Assembly (NCBI RefSeq): GCF_000188295.1
Contig: NZ_GL831112.1
Coordinates: 742,528-806,527 of the forward strand
DNA length: 64,000 bases
Reading direction: 5' to 3'
DNA from: Streptococcus vestibularis ATCC 49124
GTDB lineage: Bacteria; Bacillota; Bacilli; Lactobacillales; Streptococcaceae
The notes beneath the pieces are model-generated. The model saw nothing but the letters and a program-made list of their open reading frames with translations. It was not told the origin of the DNA and searched no databases. Each line of letters opens with the position of its first letter. Within the stretch, counting starts at the first letter, position 1. Shown here in pieces: positions 28,487 through 38,434 of this stretch. Position numbers and translations under genes: made by a program.

Positions 28487-28526
28487 AAGGAGGATTTAGT
28501 GCACAAGCACTAATAGTAAATTTATG
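28487..28526 (+). promoter_or_regulatory. glmM translation start region with intervening hairpin/mini-ORF
   Basis: A strong Shine-Dalgarno AAGGAGG (28487-28493) is 30 nt from the glmM ATG (28524). Between them is a perfect 7-bp hairpin TTAGTGC-acaa-GCACTAA (28496-28513). Folding it out shortens the spacing to about 12 nt. The same bases encode a 4-codon mini-ORF GTG CAC AAG CAC TAA (28499-28513) at ideal distance from the Shine-Dalgarno, followed in frame by TAG TAA. Either would make glmM initiation unusual. Confidence 0.6.
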
Positions 28527-29876
28527 GGTAAATATTTTGGAACAGACGGTGTTCGTGGAGAAGCAAACGTTGAGCTTACGCCTGAATTGGCCTTTAAATT
28601 AGGTCGTTTTGGTGGTTATGTGCTTAGTCAACATGAAACTGGCCGTCCTAAAGTTTTTGTGGCTCGTGATACACGTATTTCTGGTGAGATGTTGGAATCT
28701 GCCTTAGTAGCAGGTTTGCTCTCAGTGGGTATTGAAGTCTACAAACTTGGAGTGCTTGCGACACCAGGTGTATCATACTTGGTACGTACCGAAAATGCTA
28801 GTGCTGGTGTAATGATTTCAGCTAGTCACAATCCAGCTCTTGATAATGGGATCAAGTTCTTTGGTGGAGATGGCTTTAAATTAGATGATGCACGTGAAGC
28901 AGAAATTGAAGCTCTTCTAGATGCTGCAGAAGATACGCTTCCACGCCCTTCAGCGGAGGGACTTGGAACACTTGTGGATTATCCAGAAGGTCTTCGTAAA
29001 TACGAAAAATTCTTGGTGGCTACTGGTCTTGACCTCGGTGGTATGAAGGTTGCCTTGGATGCAGCTAATGGTGCGGCTGCGGTATCTGCACGTAACATTT
29101 TCCTTGACTTGAATGCAGAAATCGCTGTTATTGGTGATCAACCTGATGGCCTTAACATCAATGCCGGTGTAGGTTCTACACATCCAGAGCAATTGCAGGC
29201 CTTAGTTAGAGAAACTGGTTCAGCAATCGGTCTTGCCTTTGATGGTGACAGTGACCGTCTCATTGCCGTTGATGAAAATGGTGATATTGTCGATGGTGAC
29301 AAGGTGATGTATATCATTGGTAAATACTTGTCCCAAAAAGGTGAGTTAGCTAAAAACACCATTGTTACAACAGTTATGTCGAACCTTGGTTTCCACAAGG
29401 CTCTCGATCGTGAGGGTATTAACAAGGCTGTCACTGCTGTTGGTGACCGATACGTTGTCGAAGAAATGCGTAAAAACGGTTATAACCTTGGTGGCGAACA
29501 ATCTGGTCACGTTATTATCATGGATTACAACACAACTGGTGATGGTCAATTGACAGCTATCCAATTGACTAAAGTCATGGTTGAAACAGGTAAGAGCTTG
29601 TCTGAATTGGCAGCAGAAGTGACCATTTATCCTCAAAAATTGGTTAATATCCGTGTGGAAAATAGCCTGAAAGATAAAGCTATGGAAGTTCCTGCAATTG
29701 CCGCTATCATTGAAAAAATGGAAGCTGAGATGGCTGGAAATGGCCGTATCTTGGTTCGTCCAAGTGGTACAGAACCTCTCCTTCGTGTTATGGCAGAAGC
29801 ACCAACAGATGATGAAGTGAACTATTATGTTGATACGATTGCTGATGTTGTTCGTGCAGAAATTGGATTGGACTGA
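28524..29876 (+). CDS. glmM: Phosphoglucosamine mutase
   Basis: Interconverts glucosamine-6-phosphate and glucosamine-1-phosphate, feeding UDP-GlcNAc and peptidoglycan synthesis (450 aa). The phosphoserine is Ser101 in [15 protein letters not shown]. The metal-binding loop reads [13 protein letters not shown], the sugar-binding loop GGEQSGH, and the phosphate-binding loop [12 protein letters not shown]. It completes the conserved cdaA-cdaR-glmM arrangement linking c-di-AMP to wall synthesis. Confidence 0.97.
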   Translation: MGKYFGTDGVRGEANVELTPELAFKLGRFGGYVLSQHETGRPKVFVARDTRISGEMLESALVAGLLSVGIEVYKLGVLATPGVSYLVRTENASAGVMISASHNPALDNGIKFFGGDGFKLDDAREAEIEALLDAAEDTLPRPSAEGLGTLVDYPEGLRKYEKFLVATGLDLGGMKVALDAANGAAAVSARNIFLDLNAEIAVIGDQPDGLNINAGVGSTHPEQLQALVRETGSAIGLAFDGDSDRLIAVDENGDIVDGDKVMYIIGKYLSQKGELAKNTIVTTVMSNLGFHKALDREGINKAVTAVGDRYVVEEMRKNGYNLGGEQSGHVIIMDYNTTGDGQLTAIQLTKVMVETGKSLSELAAEVTIYPQKLVNIRVENSLKDKAMEVPAIAAIIEKMEAEMAGNGRILVRPSGTEPLLRVMAEAPTDDEVNYYVDTIADVVRAEIGLD

Positions 29877-29878
29877 GT

Positions 29879-30319
29879 ATGATAGCTAAACTCAGAGCCT
29901 TCATGGCTACTGAAGTATTCAAATATTTCTTCTTTGGGGTTTTGGCAACTTTGGTTTACATGGTTAGTCGTACCTTTATTTTTCAGTTGACCCAACAAGG
30001 GACCCTATCGGCTGTCTTGGCCAATGCGATTGCCATTATCTTTGCCTTTTTTACAAATGACATCTTTGTCTTTAATCAGGAAACGACCGGTATGGCCACG
30101 CGCTTTGTTAAGTTCGTAGGAGCCCGCCTTTTGACCTTGGTCTTGGATTTGGCATTAGCCTTCTTCTTGGTCGATACCTATCCAGAAATTATTGGTCAAT
30201 TTGTTGGTCATAGTCAGGCATGGGTAAATGGTATAGAGAGTGTATTTGCTCAGGTCCTTATCATTGTGTTGAATTATATTATTTCTAAATTCTTTGTCTT
30301 TACGGGCGAAAAGGTATAA
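29879..30319 (+). CDS. GtrA-like family membrane protein
   Basis: A small integral membrane protein (146 aa) with four hydrophobic helices (e.g. FFFGVLATLVYMVSRTFIFQL and TLVLDLALAFFLVDTY) and the family's ANAIAIIFAFFTNDIFVF and NYIISKFFVF motifs. GtrA-like proteins are thought to help move lipid-linked sugars across the membrane. It starts 2 bp after the glmM stop, so it is co-transcribed with glmM. The substrate is unknown. Confidence 0.88.
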   Translation: MIAKLRAFMATEVFKYFFFGVLATLVYMVSRTFIFQLTQQGTLSAVLANAIAIIFAFFTNDIFVFNQETTGMATRFVKFVGARLLTLVLDLALAFFLVDTYPEIIGQFVGHSQAWVNGIESVFAQVLIIVLNYIISKFFVFTGEKV

Positions 30320-30378
30320 ATAAAAAGGAAGTTGTTAGGAAATGTGTTAAAAGCATTTCTTACCAACCTCCTTTTTTG
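30320..30378 (+). terminator. Long imperfect terminator hairpin
   Basis: AAAAAGGA..GTTG..GGAAATG pairs with CATTTC..CAAC..TCCTTTTTT across a short loop and ends in a T-run, directly after the GtrA-like stop. It separates the glmM unit from trmK. Confidence 0.75.
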
Positions 30379-30416
30379 ATATAATTAAAGAGACTTAAAA
30401 AATAGAAAGATGAAAT

Positions 30417-31102
30417 ATGTACGTACAATTATCTCAACGCCTTAAGGATGTAGCAATCTATGTTCCCAAAGGCGCAAAACTCTTGGATGTAGGCAGTGAT
30501 CATGCCTATCTTCCGATTTATTTAGTTGAAAAAGGCCTGATTACTTCAGCTATTGCTGGTGAAGTGGTAAAGGGCCCTTATGAATCAGCTCTAGCAAATG
30601 TCTCAGCTTATGATTTCAATGATAAAATCGAGGTGCGCTTGGCTAATGGCTTGGCTGCCTTTGAGCCTGCTGACGATGTAACCACTATAACGATTTGTGG
30701 TATGGGGGGCGTCTTATTGCGGACATCCTTGATGCTGGAAAGGACAAACTTAAGGGCGTAGACCGTCTGATTTTACAACCAAATAATCGTGAAGATGATC
30801 TCCGTATCTGGTTGATGGAAAATGGTTTTGAGATTATTGCAGAGTCTATCATGACTGAAAATGGCAAATATTACGAAATCATGGTGGCAGAAGCTGGACA
30901 CATGAGCCTTTCGGACAAGGAAGTACGTTTTGGTCCTCATCTCATGAAAGACCAATCTCAGGTTTTCCAGCTCAAATGGCAACGCGAAATCAATAAATTA
31001 GAGATTGCTTTAGGATTCATTCCACTGGCCAATCAGGCTGATCGTACAGCTATTGAAGATAAAATTCAAACCATTAAGGAGGTTTTGAATCATGTTAGCT
31101 AG
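30417..31102 (+). pseudogene. trmK: tRNA (adenine-N1)-methyltransferase TrmK, frameshifted
   Basis: TrmK methylates A22 of tRNA. The N-terminal half (SAM-binding LLDVGSDHAYLPIYLVEKG) is in one frame and the C-terminal half (RLIADILDAGKDKLKGVDRLILQPNN...) in another. The break falls in the conserved GMGG-R motif at 30704-30709, where the DNA reads ATG followed by six G then CGTCTT. A seventh G would restore G-M-G-G-R-L-I and one continuous protein of about 228 aa. The cause may be mutation, slippage at the G-tract, or a sequencing error. The C-terminal part overlaps the Nif3-like gene by 11 nt. Confidence 0.88.
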
Positions 31103-31880
31103 TGAACTTATTAAGACTTATGAAGAATTCTGTCCACAGGAGTTTTCTATGGAAGGTGATGTGGTTGGCTTGCAGATTGGTAGTTTGGATAAGGAGATTC
31201 AGAAGGTTATGGTTACCTTGGATGTTCGTGAAAATACAGTATCTGAAGCCATTGAAAAAGGTGTGGACCTCATCATTGCTAAACATGCCCCTATCTTCCG
31301 TCCGATTAAGGACTTGGTGTCTTCACCGGATCGTGATATTTTACTTGACTTGGTTAAGCACGAAATTGTTGTTTATGTCAGCCATACCAATATTGATGTA
31401 GTTGATGATGGCCTTAATGATTGGTTCTGCGAGTTACTTGACATTAAAGACACCACTTATTTAACACAGACTTCTGAAAATCATGGAATTGGTCGAGTGG
31501 GTGATATCGTGCCACAGACCATTGAAGAACTTGCTCTTAAAGTAAAAGCAGTTTTTGGCTTGGACAGTGTTCGATTGGTTCGTTATGACCATGATAATCC
31601 TCTTGTTAGCCGTGTGGCTATTTGTGGTGGTAGCGGTCAAGGATTTTACAAGGATGCTTTGAAAAAGGGAGCACAGGTCTTTATCACGGGTGATGTTTAT
31701 TACCATACAGGTCAGGAAATGATTACTAATGGTCTCTTGGCTATTGATCCTGGGCATCATATCGAAGCCCTCTTTATCGCAAAGATTGCTGAGAAATTTG
31801 AAGCCTGGAAACGTGAGCATAATTGGAATGTGACGATACTTGAAACTCAGTCATCAACCAATCCTTTTGATCATTTGTAG
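31092..31880 (+). CDS. Nif3-like dinuclear metal-centre protein
   Basis: A conserved 262-aa protein of the Nif3/YqfO/DUF34 family, here the short form without the inserted PII-like domain. Metal-binding histidines are visible in [23 protein letters not shown] and the C-terminal [10 protein letters not shown]. The cellular role is unsettled; GTP cyclohydrolase-like activity has been suggested for relatives. It is nearly always next to trmK in Firmicutes, and here it overlaps the frameshifted trmK. Confidence 0.9.
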   Translation: MLASELIKTYEEFCPQEFSMEGDVVGLQIGSLDKEIQKVMVTLDVRENTVSEAIEKGVDLIIAKHAPIFRPIKDLVSSPDRDILLDLVKHEIVVYVSHTNIDVVDDGLNDWFCELLDIKDTTYLTQTSENHGIGRVGDIVPQTIEELALKVKAVFGLDSVRLVRYDHDNPLVSRVAICGGSGQGFYKDALKKGAQVFITGDVYYHTGQEMITNGLLAIDPGHHIEALFIAKIAEKFEAWKREHNWNVTILETQSSTNPFDHL

Positions 31881-31892
31881 GAGAATGTGTTT

Positions 31893-32174
31893 ATGACTTG
31901 GCTGTTACATCAAAATGTTGTTTTCTTGGCTTTTCTTGCGGGTCTCTTTACCTGGGGATGTACTATTGTTGGCTCAGCCATAGTTTTCTTCTTCAAGAAT
32001 ATTAGCCGTAAATTGCTAGACATCATGATGGGCTTTACAGCAGGTGCCATGATTTTTGTGGTAACAGAGGAATTGATTCCTGAATCACAGACCAATGGTA
32101 ATACTGATGTGGCAACCTTGGGGCTTATGGTTGGCTTTGTAGTCATGATGGTTATGGATGTGGCCTTGGGATAA
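31893..32174 (+). pseudogene. ZIP-family metal transporter with internal deletion
   Basis: The 93-aa frame begins exactly like a ZIP zinc transporter (FLAGLFTWGCTIVGSAIVFFF, then LDIMMGFTAG) and ends like one (FVVTEELIPES ... GLMVGFVVMMVMDVALG). The middle of the roughly 270-aa family protein, with the metal-binding helices IV-V, is missing. The join lies in GFTAGAMIFVVTEE, where N- and C-terminal halves share an AG-x-M motif, so recombination between similar sequences is likely. The frame is intact but only about three membrane segments remain. I start at ATG 31893 (AGGAG at 31879-31883), not GTG 31887. Confidence 0.85.
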
Positions 32175-32185
32175 ATGATTAATGA

Positions 32186-32221
32186 TGAGCTGTGCCTATA
32201 TGTATAGGTCTCAGCTTTTTT
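32186..32221 (+). terminator. Terminator after ZIP remnant
   Basis: An AGCTG..CCTATA-tg-TATAGG..CAGCT stem with a small internal loop is followed by TTTTTTC. It closes the trmK-Nif3-ZIP unit. Confidence 0.7.
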
Positions 32222-32240
32222 CAAATAGATGGAGTAAAAA

Positions 32241-33332
32241 ATGAAAATTGCAATTGTTGGCGCAGGTATCGTCGGTTCAACGGCTGCCTATTACTTATCA
32301 AAAGAAAAAGATGTAGAGGTTACCGTTTTTGACCATGGTCTTGGACAAGCAACCAAGGCAGCAGCAGGGATTATCAGTCCCTGGTTTTCTAAACGCCGAA
32401 ATAAGGCCTGGTATCGTATGGCTCGTTTGGGAGCTGATTTTTACCAAGAGTTAACTTCAAATCTTGAAAATGATGGTTACGACACGAGCTTCTATGATCA
32501 GTCTGGTGTAGCCCTTCTCAAGAAAGACGATAGTAAGTTGGACGGTTTGTATCAGCATGCTGAGACTAGGCTAGAAGAGTCACCTATTATTGGTGAACTC
32601 TCTATAAAAAATGCTGACAACCTCCCTGAATTTACTGGATTTGACCGTTATCTCTATGCCTCAGGAGGAGCCAGAGTCGAAGGGGCAGAATTGACAGCAA
32701 CTTTGATTAATGCCTCTGGTTTTGAAAAGGTAGAGGGGCCAGTTACACTCTCTTCTCTTGATAATGGGTCTTATGAGATTAATTGTCAAACTTTTGACAA
32801 GGTCATTCTCGCTTGTGGTGCCTGGCTAGGTCAAACGCTTGAACCCCTTGGTTTTGAGGTGGATGTTCGCCCCCAAAAGGGTCAATTACGAGATTATTTC
32901 TTTGATGGGTTAGATACTGGTAAATTACCAGTTCTGATGCCAGAGGGTGAATTAGATGTCATTCCCTTTGCTGGTGGAAAGATTTCGGTAGGGGCCAGTC
33001 ACGAAAATGACAAAGGCTTTGATTTAACGGTTGATGAAGCTATTCTAGAAGGTTTGGAGGAGGAGGCTAAGACCTATTTCCCTGACTTAAGTACTGCTAA
33101 GTCCTTCTCTGAACGTGTGGGAACTAGAGCATATACCAGTGACTTTTCGCCTTTCTTTGGAGAAGTTCCAGAGCTTAAAAACGTCTTCGTTGCTTCAGGT
33201 CTAGGTTCCTCAGGGCTTACAACTGGTCCACTTATTGGAAAAAATCTAGTTGATTTGGCCATGAATCGCTCTGGTAGCTTGGACAGTGCAGATTATCCAG
33301 TGACTCAGTACGTTAGGAAGAAAGAGCAATAG
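32241..33332 (+). CDS. FAD-dependent oxidoreductase (DAO/DadA family)
   Basis: A 363-aa flavoprotein with the N-terminal FAD Rossmann motif VGAGIVGSTAAYYLS (GxGxxG), KAAAGIISPWFS, and the C-terminal FAD-binding segment VASGLGSSGLTTGPLIGKNL. The family includes D-amino-acid dehydrogenase and glycine/sarcosine oxidases. The exact substrate cannot be assigned. It is cytoplasmic or peripheral, has GGAG upstream of its ATG, and stands alone downstream of a terminator. Confidence 0.88.
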   Translation: MKIAIVGAGIVGSTAAYYLSKEKDVEVTVFDHGLGQATKAAAGIISPWFSKRRNKAWYRMARLGADFYQELTSNLENDGYDTSFYDQSGVALLKKDDSKLDGLYQHAETRLEESPIIGELSIKNADNLPEFTGFDRYLYASGGARVEGAELTATLINASGFEKVEGPVTLSSLDNGSYEINCQTFDKVILACGAWLGQTLEPLGFEVDVRPQKGQLRDYFFDGLDTGKLPVLMPEGELDVIPFAGGKISVGASHENDKGFDLTVDEAILEGLEEEAKTYFPDLSTAKSFSERVGTRAYTSDFSPFFGEVPELKNVFVASGLGSSGLTTGPLIGKNLVDLAMNRSGSLDSADYPVTQYVRKKEQ

Positions 33333-33439
33333 TTGTAAAGCCCCTCAACATATTAAAATTTAAGAAAAGGATGAAAATCACTATTCCCAAGAGTAATAGT
33401 GCAAGAAAAGGATTTCATTCGAAATTCTTATTCCATTTG

Positions 33440-33472
33440 ATTAAGAAAATGGACACTTGTGATTTTCTTAAT
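33440..33472. repeat. Perfect inverted repeat upstream of rmlA
   Basis: ATTAAGAAAAT / ATTTTCTTAAT, 11 bp each with an 11-nt spacer, lies 27 bp upstream of the rmlA -35. It could be an operator or an unstable hairpin. Confidence 0.5.
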
Positions 33473-33498
33473 GAAAGCTTAAGAACATAGGGTTTACC

Positions 33499-33527
33499 GT
33501 GACAAGAGGGCTGAAAAATGCTAAAAT
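33499..33527 (+). promoter_or_regulatory. Promoter of rmlAC
   Basis: GTGACA (33499-33504) and TAAAAT (33522-33527) are 17 bp apart, with a TGC extension of the -10. AAAGGAG precedes the rmlA ATG. Confidence 0.65.
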
Positions 33528-33562
33528 ATAGGTAATATATTAGAGAAAAAAGGAGCCTTCTT

Positions 33563-34432
33563 ATGAAAGGTATTATTCTTGCAGGCGGTTCAGGGACACG
33601 TTTGTATCCACTGACACGTGCTGCATCAAAACAACTGATGCCGATTTACGATAAACCAATGATTTACTACCCACTCTCAACGCTTATGTTGGCTGGTATT
33701 AAGGAAATCCTCATTATCTCAACACCACAGGACCTTCCACGTTTTGAAGAGCTCCTTGGCGATGGTTCAGAGTTTGGTATTTCCCTTTCCTACGCTGTAC
33801 AACCAAGTCCAGATGGCTTGGCTCAAGCCTTTATCATTGGTGAAGACTTCATCGGTGATGATAGTGTTGCTCTTGTGCTAGGGGACAACATTTTCCATGG
33901 CAATGGTCTTTCTGCCATGCTTCAACGTGCTGAAGCTAAGGAAAAAGGAGCCACAGTCTTTGGCTACCAAGTTAAGGACCCAGAACGTTTTGGTGTGGTT
34001 GAGTTTGACGACAATATGAATGCCATCTCAATCGAGGAAAAACCAGAACATCCAAAATCAAATTTTGCTGTAACAGGCCTTTATTTCTATGACAATGATG
34101 TCGTGGAAATTGCTAAAAATATCAAACCAAGCCCTCGTGGAGAACTTGAAATTACTGATGTTAACAAGGCTTACTTAGATCGTGGTGACCTCTCTGTTGA
34201 ACTTATGGGACGTGGCTTTGCTTGGTTGGATACAGGCACTCACGAAAGTCTCTTGCAAGCTGCTCAGTACATTGAAACTGTTCAACGGTTGCAAAATGTC
34301 CAAGTGGCTAACCTTGAGGAAATTGCCTATCGTATGGGTTACATCACTAAGGAACAGGTCCTCGAATTGGCACAACCGCTTAAAAAGAATGAATACGGAC
34401 AATATTTGCTCCGTTTGATTGGAGAAGCATAA
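33563..34432 (+). CDS. rmlA: Glucose-1-phosphate thymidylyltransferase
   Basis: First step of dTDP-L-rhamnose synthesis: dTTP + glucose-1-phosphate to dTDP-glucose (289 aa). The nucleotide-binding signature [16 protein letters not shown] is followed by [18 protein letters not shown] and [13 protein letters not shown]. Rhamnose is needed for streptococcal rhamnose-rich wall polysaccharides. Its TAA overlaps the rmlC ATG by one base. Confidence 0.97.
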   Translation: MKGIILAGGSGTRLYPLTRAASKQLMPIYDKPMIYYPLSTLMLAGIKEILIISTPQDLPRFEELLGDGSEFGISLSYAVQPSPDGLAQAFIIGEDFIGDDSVALVLGDNIFHGNGLSAMLQRAEAKEKGATVFGYQVKDPERFGVVEFDDNMNAISIEEKPEHPKSNFAVTGLYFYDNDVVEIAKNIKPSPRGELEITDVNKAYLDRGDLSVELMGRGFAWLDTGTHESLLQAAQYIETVQRLQNVQVANLEEIAYRMGYITKEQVLELAQPLKKNEYGQYLLRLIGEA

Positions 34433-35025
34433 TGACTGAACAATTTTTTGGAAAAGAACTAGCTGCACGTAAGATTGAAGCTATCCCAGGTCTGCTTGAA
34501 TTTGATATTCCTGTTCATGGAGATAACCGTGGTTGGTTTAAGGAAAACTTCCAAAAAGAAAAAATGTTGCCACTCGGTTTTCCAGAATCATTTTTTGCAG
34601 AAGGAAAATTGCAAAATAACGTTTCTTTCTCACGTAAAAATGTTTTGCGTGGCTTGCACGCCGAGCCTTGGGATAAATACATCTCAGTAGCAGATGAAGG
34701 AAAGGTTCTTGGAACATGGGTTGACCTTCGTGAAGGCGAAACTTTTGGGAATACTTACCAAACAGTTATTGATGCTTCAAAAGGAATCTTCGTTCCTCGC
34801 GGTGTTGCCAATGGTTTCCAAGTTTTGTCTGATAAGGTTGCATACAGCTATCTTGTGAACGACTACTGGGCACTTGAACTCAAACCAAAATACGCCTTTG
34901 TCAACTACGCAGACCCAAGCCTTGATATCAAGTGGGAAAACTTGGAAGAAGCAGAAGTCTCAGAAGCAGATAAAAATCACCCATTGCTCAAAGACGTCAA
35001 ACCACTAAAAGCAGAAGATTTGTAA
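34432..35025 (+). CDS. rmlC: dTDP-4-dehydrorhamnose 3,5-epimerase
   Basis: Third step of dTDP-rhamnose synthesis (197 aa, cupin fold). Recognisable parts are the N-terminal FDIPVHGDNRGWFKE, the catalytic His region LRGLHAEPWDKYISV, and YLVNDYWAL. The chain is of the streptococcal type. It is translationally coupled to rmlA. A 205-bp structured spacer separates it from rmlB. Confidence 0.96.
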   Translation: MTEQFFGKELAARKIEAIPGLLEFDIPVHGDNRGWFKENFQKEKMLPLGFPESFFAEGKLQNNVSFSRKNVLRGLHAEPWDKYISVADEGKVLGTWVDLREGETFGNTYQTVIDASKGIFVPRGVANGFQVLSDKVAYSYLVNDYWALELKPKYAFVNYADPSLDIKWENLEEAEVSEADKNHPLLKDVKPLKAEDL

Positions 35026-35030
35026 AAACG

Positions 35031-35200
35031 AGCTTTGCACAGCAGTACCTCGACTGCAAGGAGCATTATAAGATCGTTCCTACCCTAGTGAAAACAAGAT
35101 TTCCTCAAGGAATCTTGTAGGGAAATTCAGAGACTTCGGCTTCGGATTTAGCCATGAAATCGAAGGGTTGCTGGCGTCCCTCACTAGCGAAAGGAACGAA
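35031..35200. repeat. Structured non-coding element between rmlC and rmlB (MITE-like)
   Basis: The block 35075-35198 is bounded by imperfect inverted ends, CGTTCCTACCCTAGTGA on the left and TCACTAGCGAAAGGAACG on the right. It contains an inner hairpin ACAAGATTTCCT-ca-AGGAATCTTGT (35094-35118). Just upstream, 35031-35065 holds a GCAGT-acctcg-ACTGC stem. There is no convincing ORF. It may be a small repeat element, an RNA structure in the rml transcript, or both. Confidence 0.55.
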
Positions 35201-35203
35201 TAA

Positions 35204-36277
<1,074 letters not shown>

Positions 36278-36281
36278 TTGG

Positions 36282-36316
36282 AAAATCTATCACTTATAAG
36301 CTAGTGATAGATTTTT
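36282..36316 (+). terminator. rmlB terminator
   Basis: A 13-bp stem AAAATCTATCACT / AGTGATAGATTTT with an 8-nt loop and a trailing T-run lies right after the rmlB stop. Confidence 0.88.
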
Positions 36317-36338
36317 CTATTAAGAATTGTGAGGAGAG

Positions 36339-37419
36339 ATGATGCATAGAAAAGAATGGATTGAATATTTTGAAGCGATTAATAATCGTAAGTCCACTAT
36401 TCAAGAGTGTCAGCAGGCCCTTTTAAATGGTGAATTTGTCATGGAAGAAAAGCAAGCTACTTTTTCTAGCAATAGTAAATCTGGGACTGAAGAAGCCATA
36501 TTTTTACTAAATCAGATGACTGGTCAATTACTCCTCTGCACAGCAGCTTGTCTTTGTTAAACAGAAAAAGTTTGGTAAGAAGACTTTTATAGGTTTTACC
36601 ATTGCTTTATTTCTTGTCGTAGCAAAAAGTCTTGGATTCTTTTTGTTTTCTTCTAAAGGAACAAACTTAGGTGGTTTGTGGGTAAATGGTAATAATGATG
36701 GGCTTGTTTATGATTTAAATGGGAAGAAGTCAAAACTCGTTGCAGGCTATACGGAAGAAGAAATCAAAGAAATCTCTACTGGTAAGAAAGCTGGACAGAA
36801 GTTTGAAGCAAACTTAGAGAAACTCAGTGATTCAAAACTAAAAATTATTGCTGATTTTGACAAGAAATATCAATTATAAACAAAAGAGGTCATACTGGTA
36901 ACGACGGAAGATTCTGGCTACTATAATCTGATTCAGAAAGTTGGGACAAACTTTGTTCTAGGTTTAAGCTCATCAGAACTAGCCCACTACGGATCAAAAA
37001 ACAAAGATTTAAAAAAGAGCTATCTTTTTCATAAGGCAGGGGTTCCCAAAGTTTTTGTTGGAAAATGGAAGACATTTAATTATGAAGATGAATCAGAAGG
37101 GGAAACGACTATCTCTGAAAATGGTGTTATGACTACAGATTCTGATGATATAGATATATTAATAGCTAAACTTTTAAATGAATATCTGATGGATAAATCA
37201 GGCAGAGGAGATAATGGTAAGGTGCAAAAAGAGTTTGCTAGAATACAGAAGTCTCTTAAGTCACATCGTTACCAAGCTAAGAGTGTTAACGATATCTACC
37301 ATGACGAGAAAGGTTTATACTATTTTCTAGTTGTGAATGGTGGTAAGCGCATTATTGTCTTGGAAGATGGCTACTATCATTCCTATTCAGGTTATCTTGA
37401 AAGAGAAGGTACTCGCTAA
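36339..37419 (+). pseudogene. Membrane protein gene with frameshift and in-frame stop
   Basis: Three pieces read as one protein of about 360 aa. The first (36339-36560) starts MMHRKEWIEYFEAINNRK, an N-terminal motif common in streptococcal membrane proteins. The frame then shifts by one near 36500-36535. The second piece (KKTFIGFTIALFLVVAKSLGFFLF, a membrane segment, to KKYQL) ends at TAA 36877-36879. The same frame continues as TKEVILVTTEDSGYYNLIQ... to 37419. The extracellular part contains GKWKTFNYEDESEGETT. Function unknown; the gene is inactive as a whole. Confidence 0.78.
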
Positions 37420-37456
37420 TATCAGATAAGATAAGGAGTACTTAAATAATAGTCAA

Positions 37457-37491
37457 GAGTCTATCATTCCTGTGGGAGTGATAGACTTTTT
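37457..37491 (+). terminator. Terminator after the membrane-protein pseudogene
   Basis: AGTCTATCA-TTCC-tgt-GGGAG-TGATAGACT followed by TTTTTT. Confidence 0.82.
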
Positions 37492-37566
37492 TGGTTAAAA
37501 GAATATATTAACTTATGACAGCGATACAATTAATTACATAAATGTTACAAAAATTACACAAAATAC

Positions 37567-37594
37567 TTGATTTTTGTAACAAAATAGATATAAT
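37567..37594 (+). promoter_or_regulatory. Lipoprotein gene promoter
   Basis: TTGATT (37567-37572), a 16-bp spacer, and TATAAT (37589-37594). AAAGAGG then precedes the ATG at 37616. Confidence 0.7.
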
Positions 37595-37615
37595 AGACAT
37601 ATAGAAAAGAGGTTT

Positions 37616-38350
37616 ATGAAAATGAAAAGAAAAGTTATTCGTGTTTGCTCACTTGTTTTGTTGTCTGTAGCTGTTTCTATAGCTCTTGGTGGATGTGGCT
37701 CTAAGTCAGAAAAAGACACTGCAGCATCATCGACAACTTCAACTTCTAAAGTAGTGAAGTCATCTGCTAAAACACAAACATCTGAGAAGCAGTCTGCTAA
37801 AAAGGCCAAGACAGAAGCTTCAAAGGATTTTCAAGGCCAAAAAGAAGCGAGCGCTCCTGAAGCAAGCTCTTCAAAAAATCAAGTTACAGCTGGAAATGAT
37901 GCTCAAGGAGGAACAAGTAGCAGTGCTGCATCTGAGTCAAACAAGTCTAGTCAAGCAACAACTGATACTCAAAGTGACGCTCCTGTCCCAGCAGGTTTGG
38001 TTGGAACTTGGACAGGTACGAGTCCTCAAGCAACAGACATTAGTTTTACAGTTGATGCCGAAGGAAACATCACTTCAAAGGCAAATTTCAATGTTGATTA
38101 CGAACCCTATCGTCAAAGCTCTACAACTGCAAAAGCTGTTCAAATTTCTGGAAATCTCTATGTTTGGGAGGGTGGCGATTTTTCTACCTTGCTTCCAGGT
38201 ATTACAGGCCTAGGGGGAGCTGGTTTCCAAGCTAAGCCTGGCTTTATTCTTAAAAATGGAACTTATACGCCAGTTCAATTTATCTCTGATTTGGGACCAA
38301 CCTTTGATTATAGCAACTACAATGCTTTCCCATTCTCATTAACAAAATAA
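37616..38350 (+). CDS. Secreted lipoprotein of unknown function
   Basis: A 244-aa protein with a lipoprotein signal peptide: a positive start (MKMKRKVIR), a hydrophobic stretch, and lipobox LGGC with the lipidated Cys at about residue 27. A long low-complexity linker rich in Ser, Lys, Ala and Thr (about 30-120) leads to a globular C-terminal domain starting LVGTWTGTSPQATDISFTV. The GTW-type domain recurs in streptococcal surface lipoproteins; its role is unknown to me. Single-gene transcript. Confidence 0.8.
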   Translation: MKMKRKVIRVCSLVLLSVAVSIALGGCGSKSEKDTAASSTTSTSKVVKSSAKTQTSEKQSAKKAKTEASKDFQGQKEASAPEASSSKNQVTAGNDAQGGTSSSAASESNKSSQATTDTQSDAPVPAGLVGTWTGTSPQATDISFTVDAEGNITSKANFNVDYEPYRQSSTTAKAVQISGNLYVWEGGDFSTLLPGITGLGGAGFQAKPGFILKNGTYTPVQFISDLGPTFDYSNYNAFPFSLTK

Positions 38351-38434
38351 AGTAAAGAAGCTATCTGGAGAGATGGCTTCTTTTTTGGGCTCAAACTCTT
38401 ATCATTCGAAGTCTCATTTCTGCTTAAAAAATGG

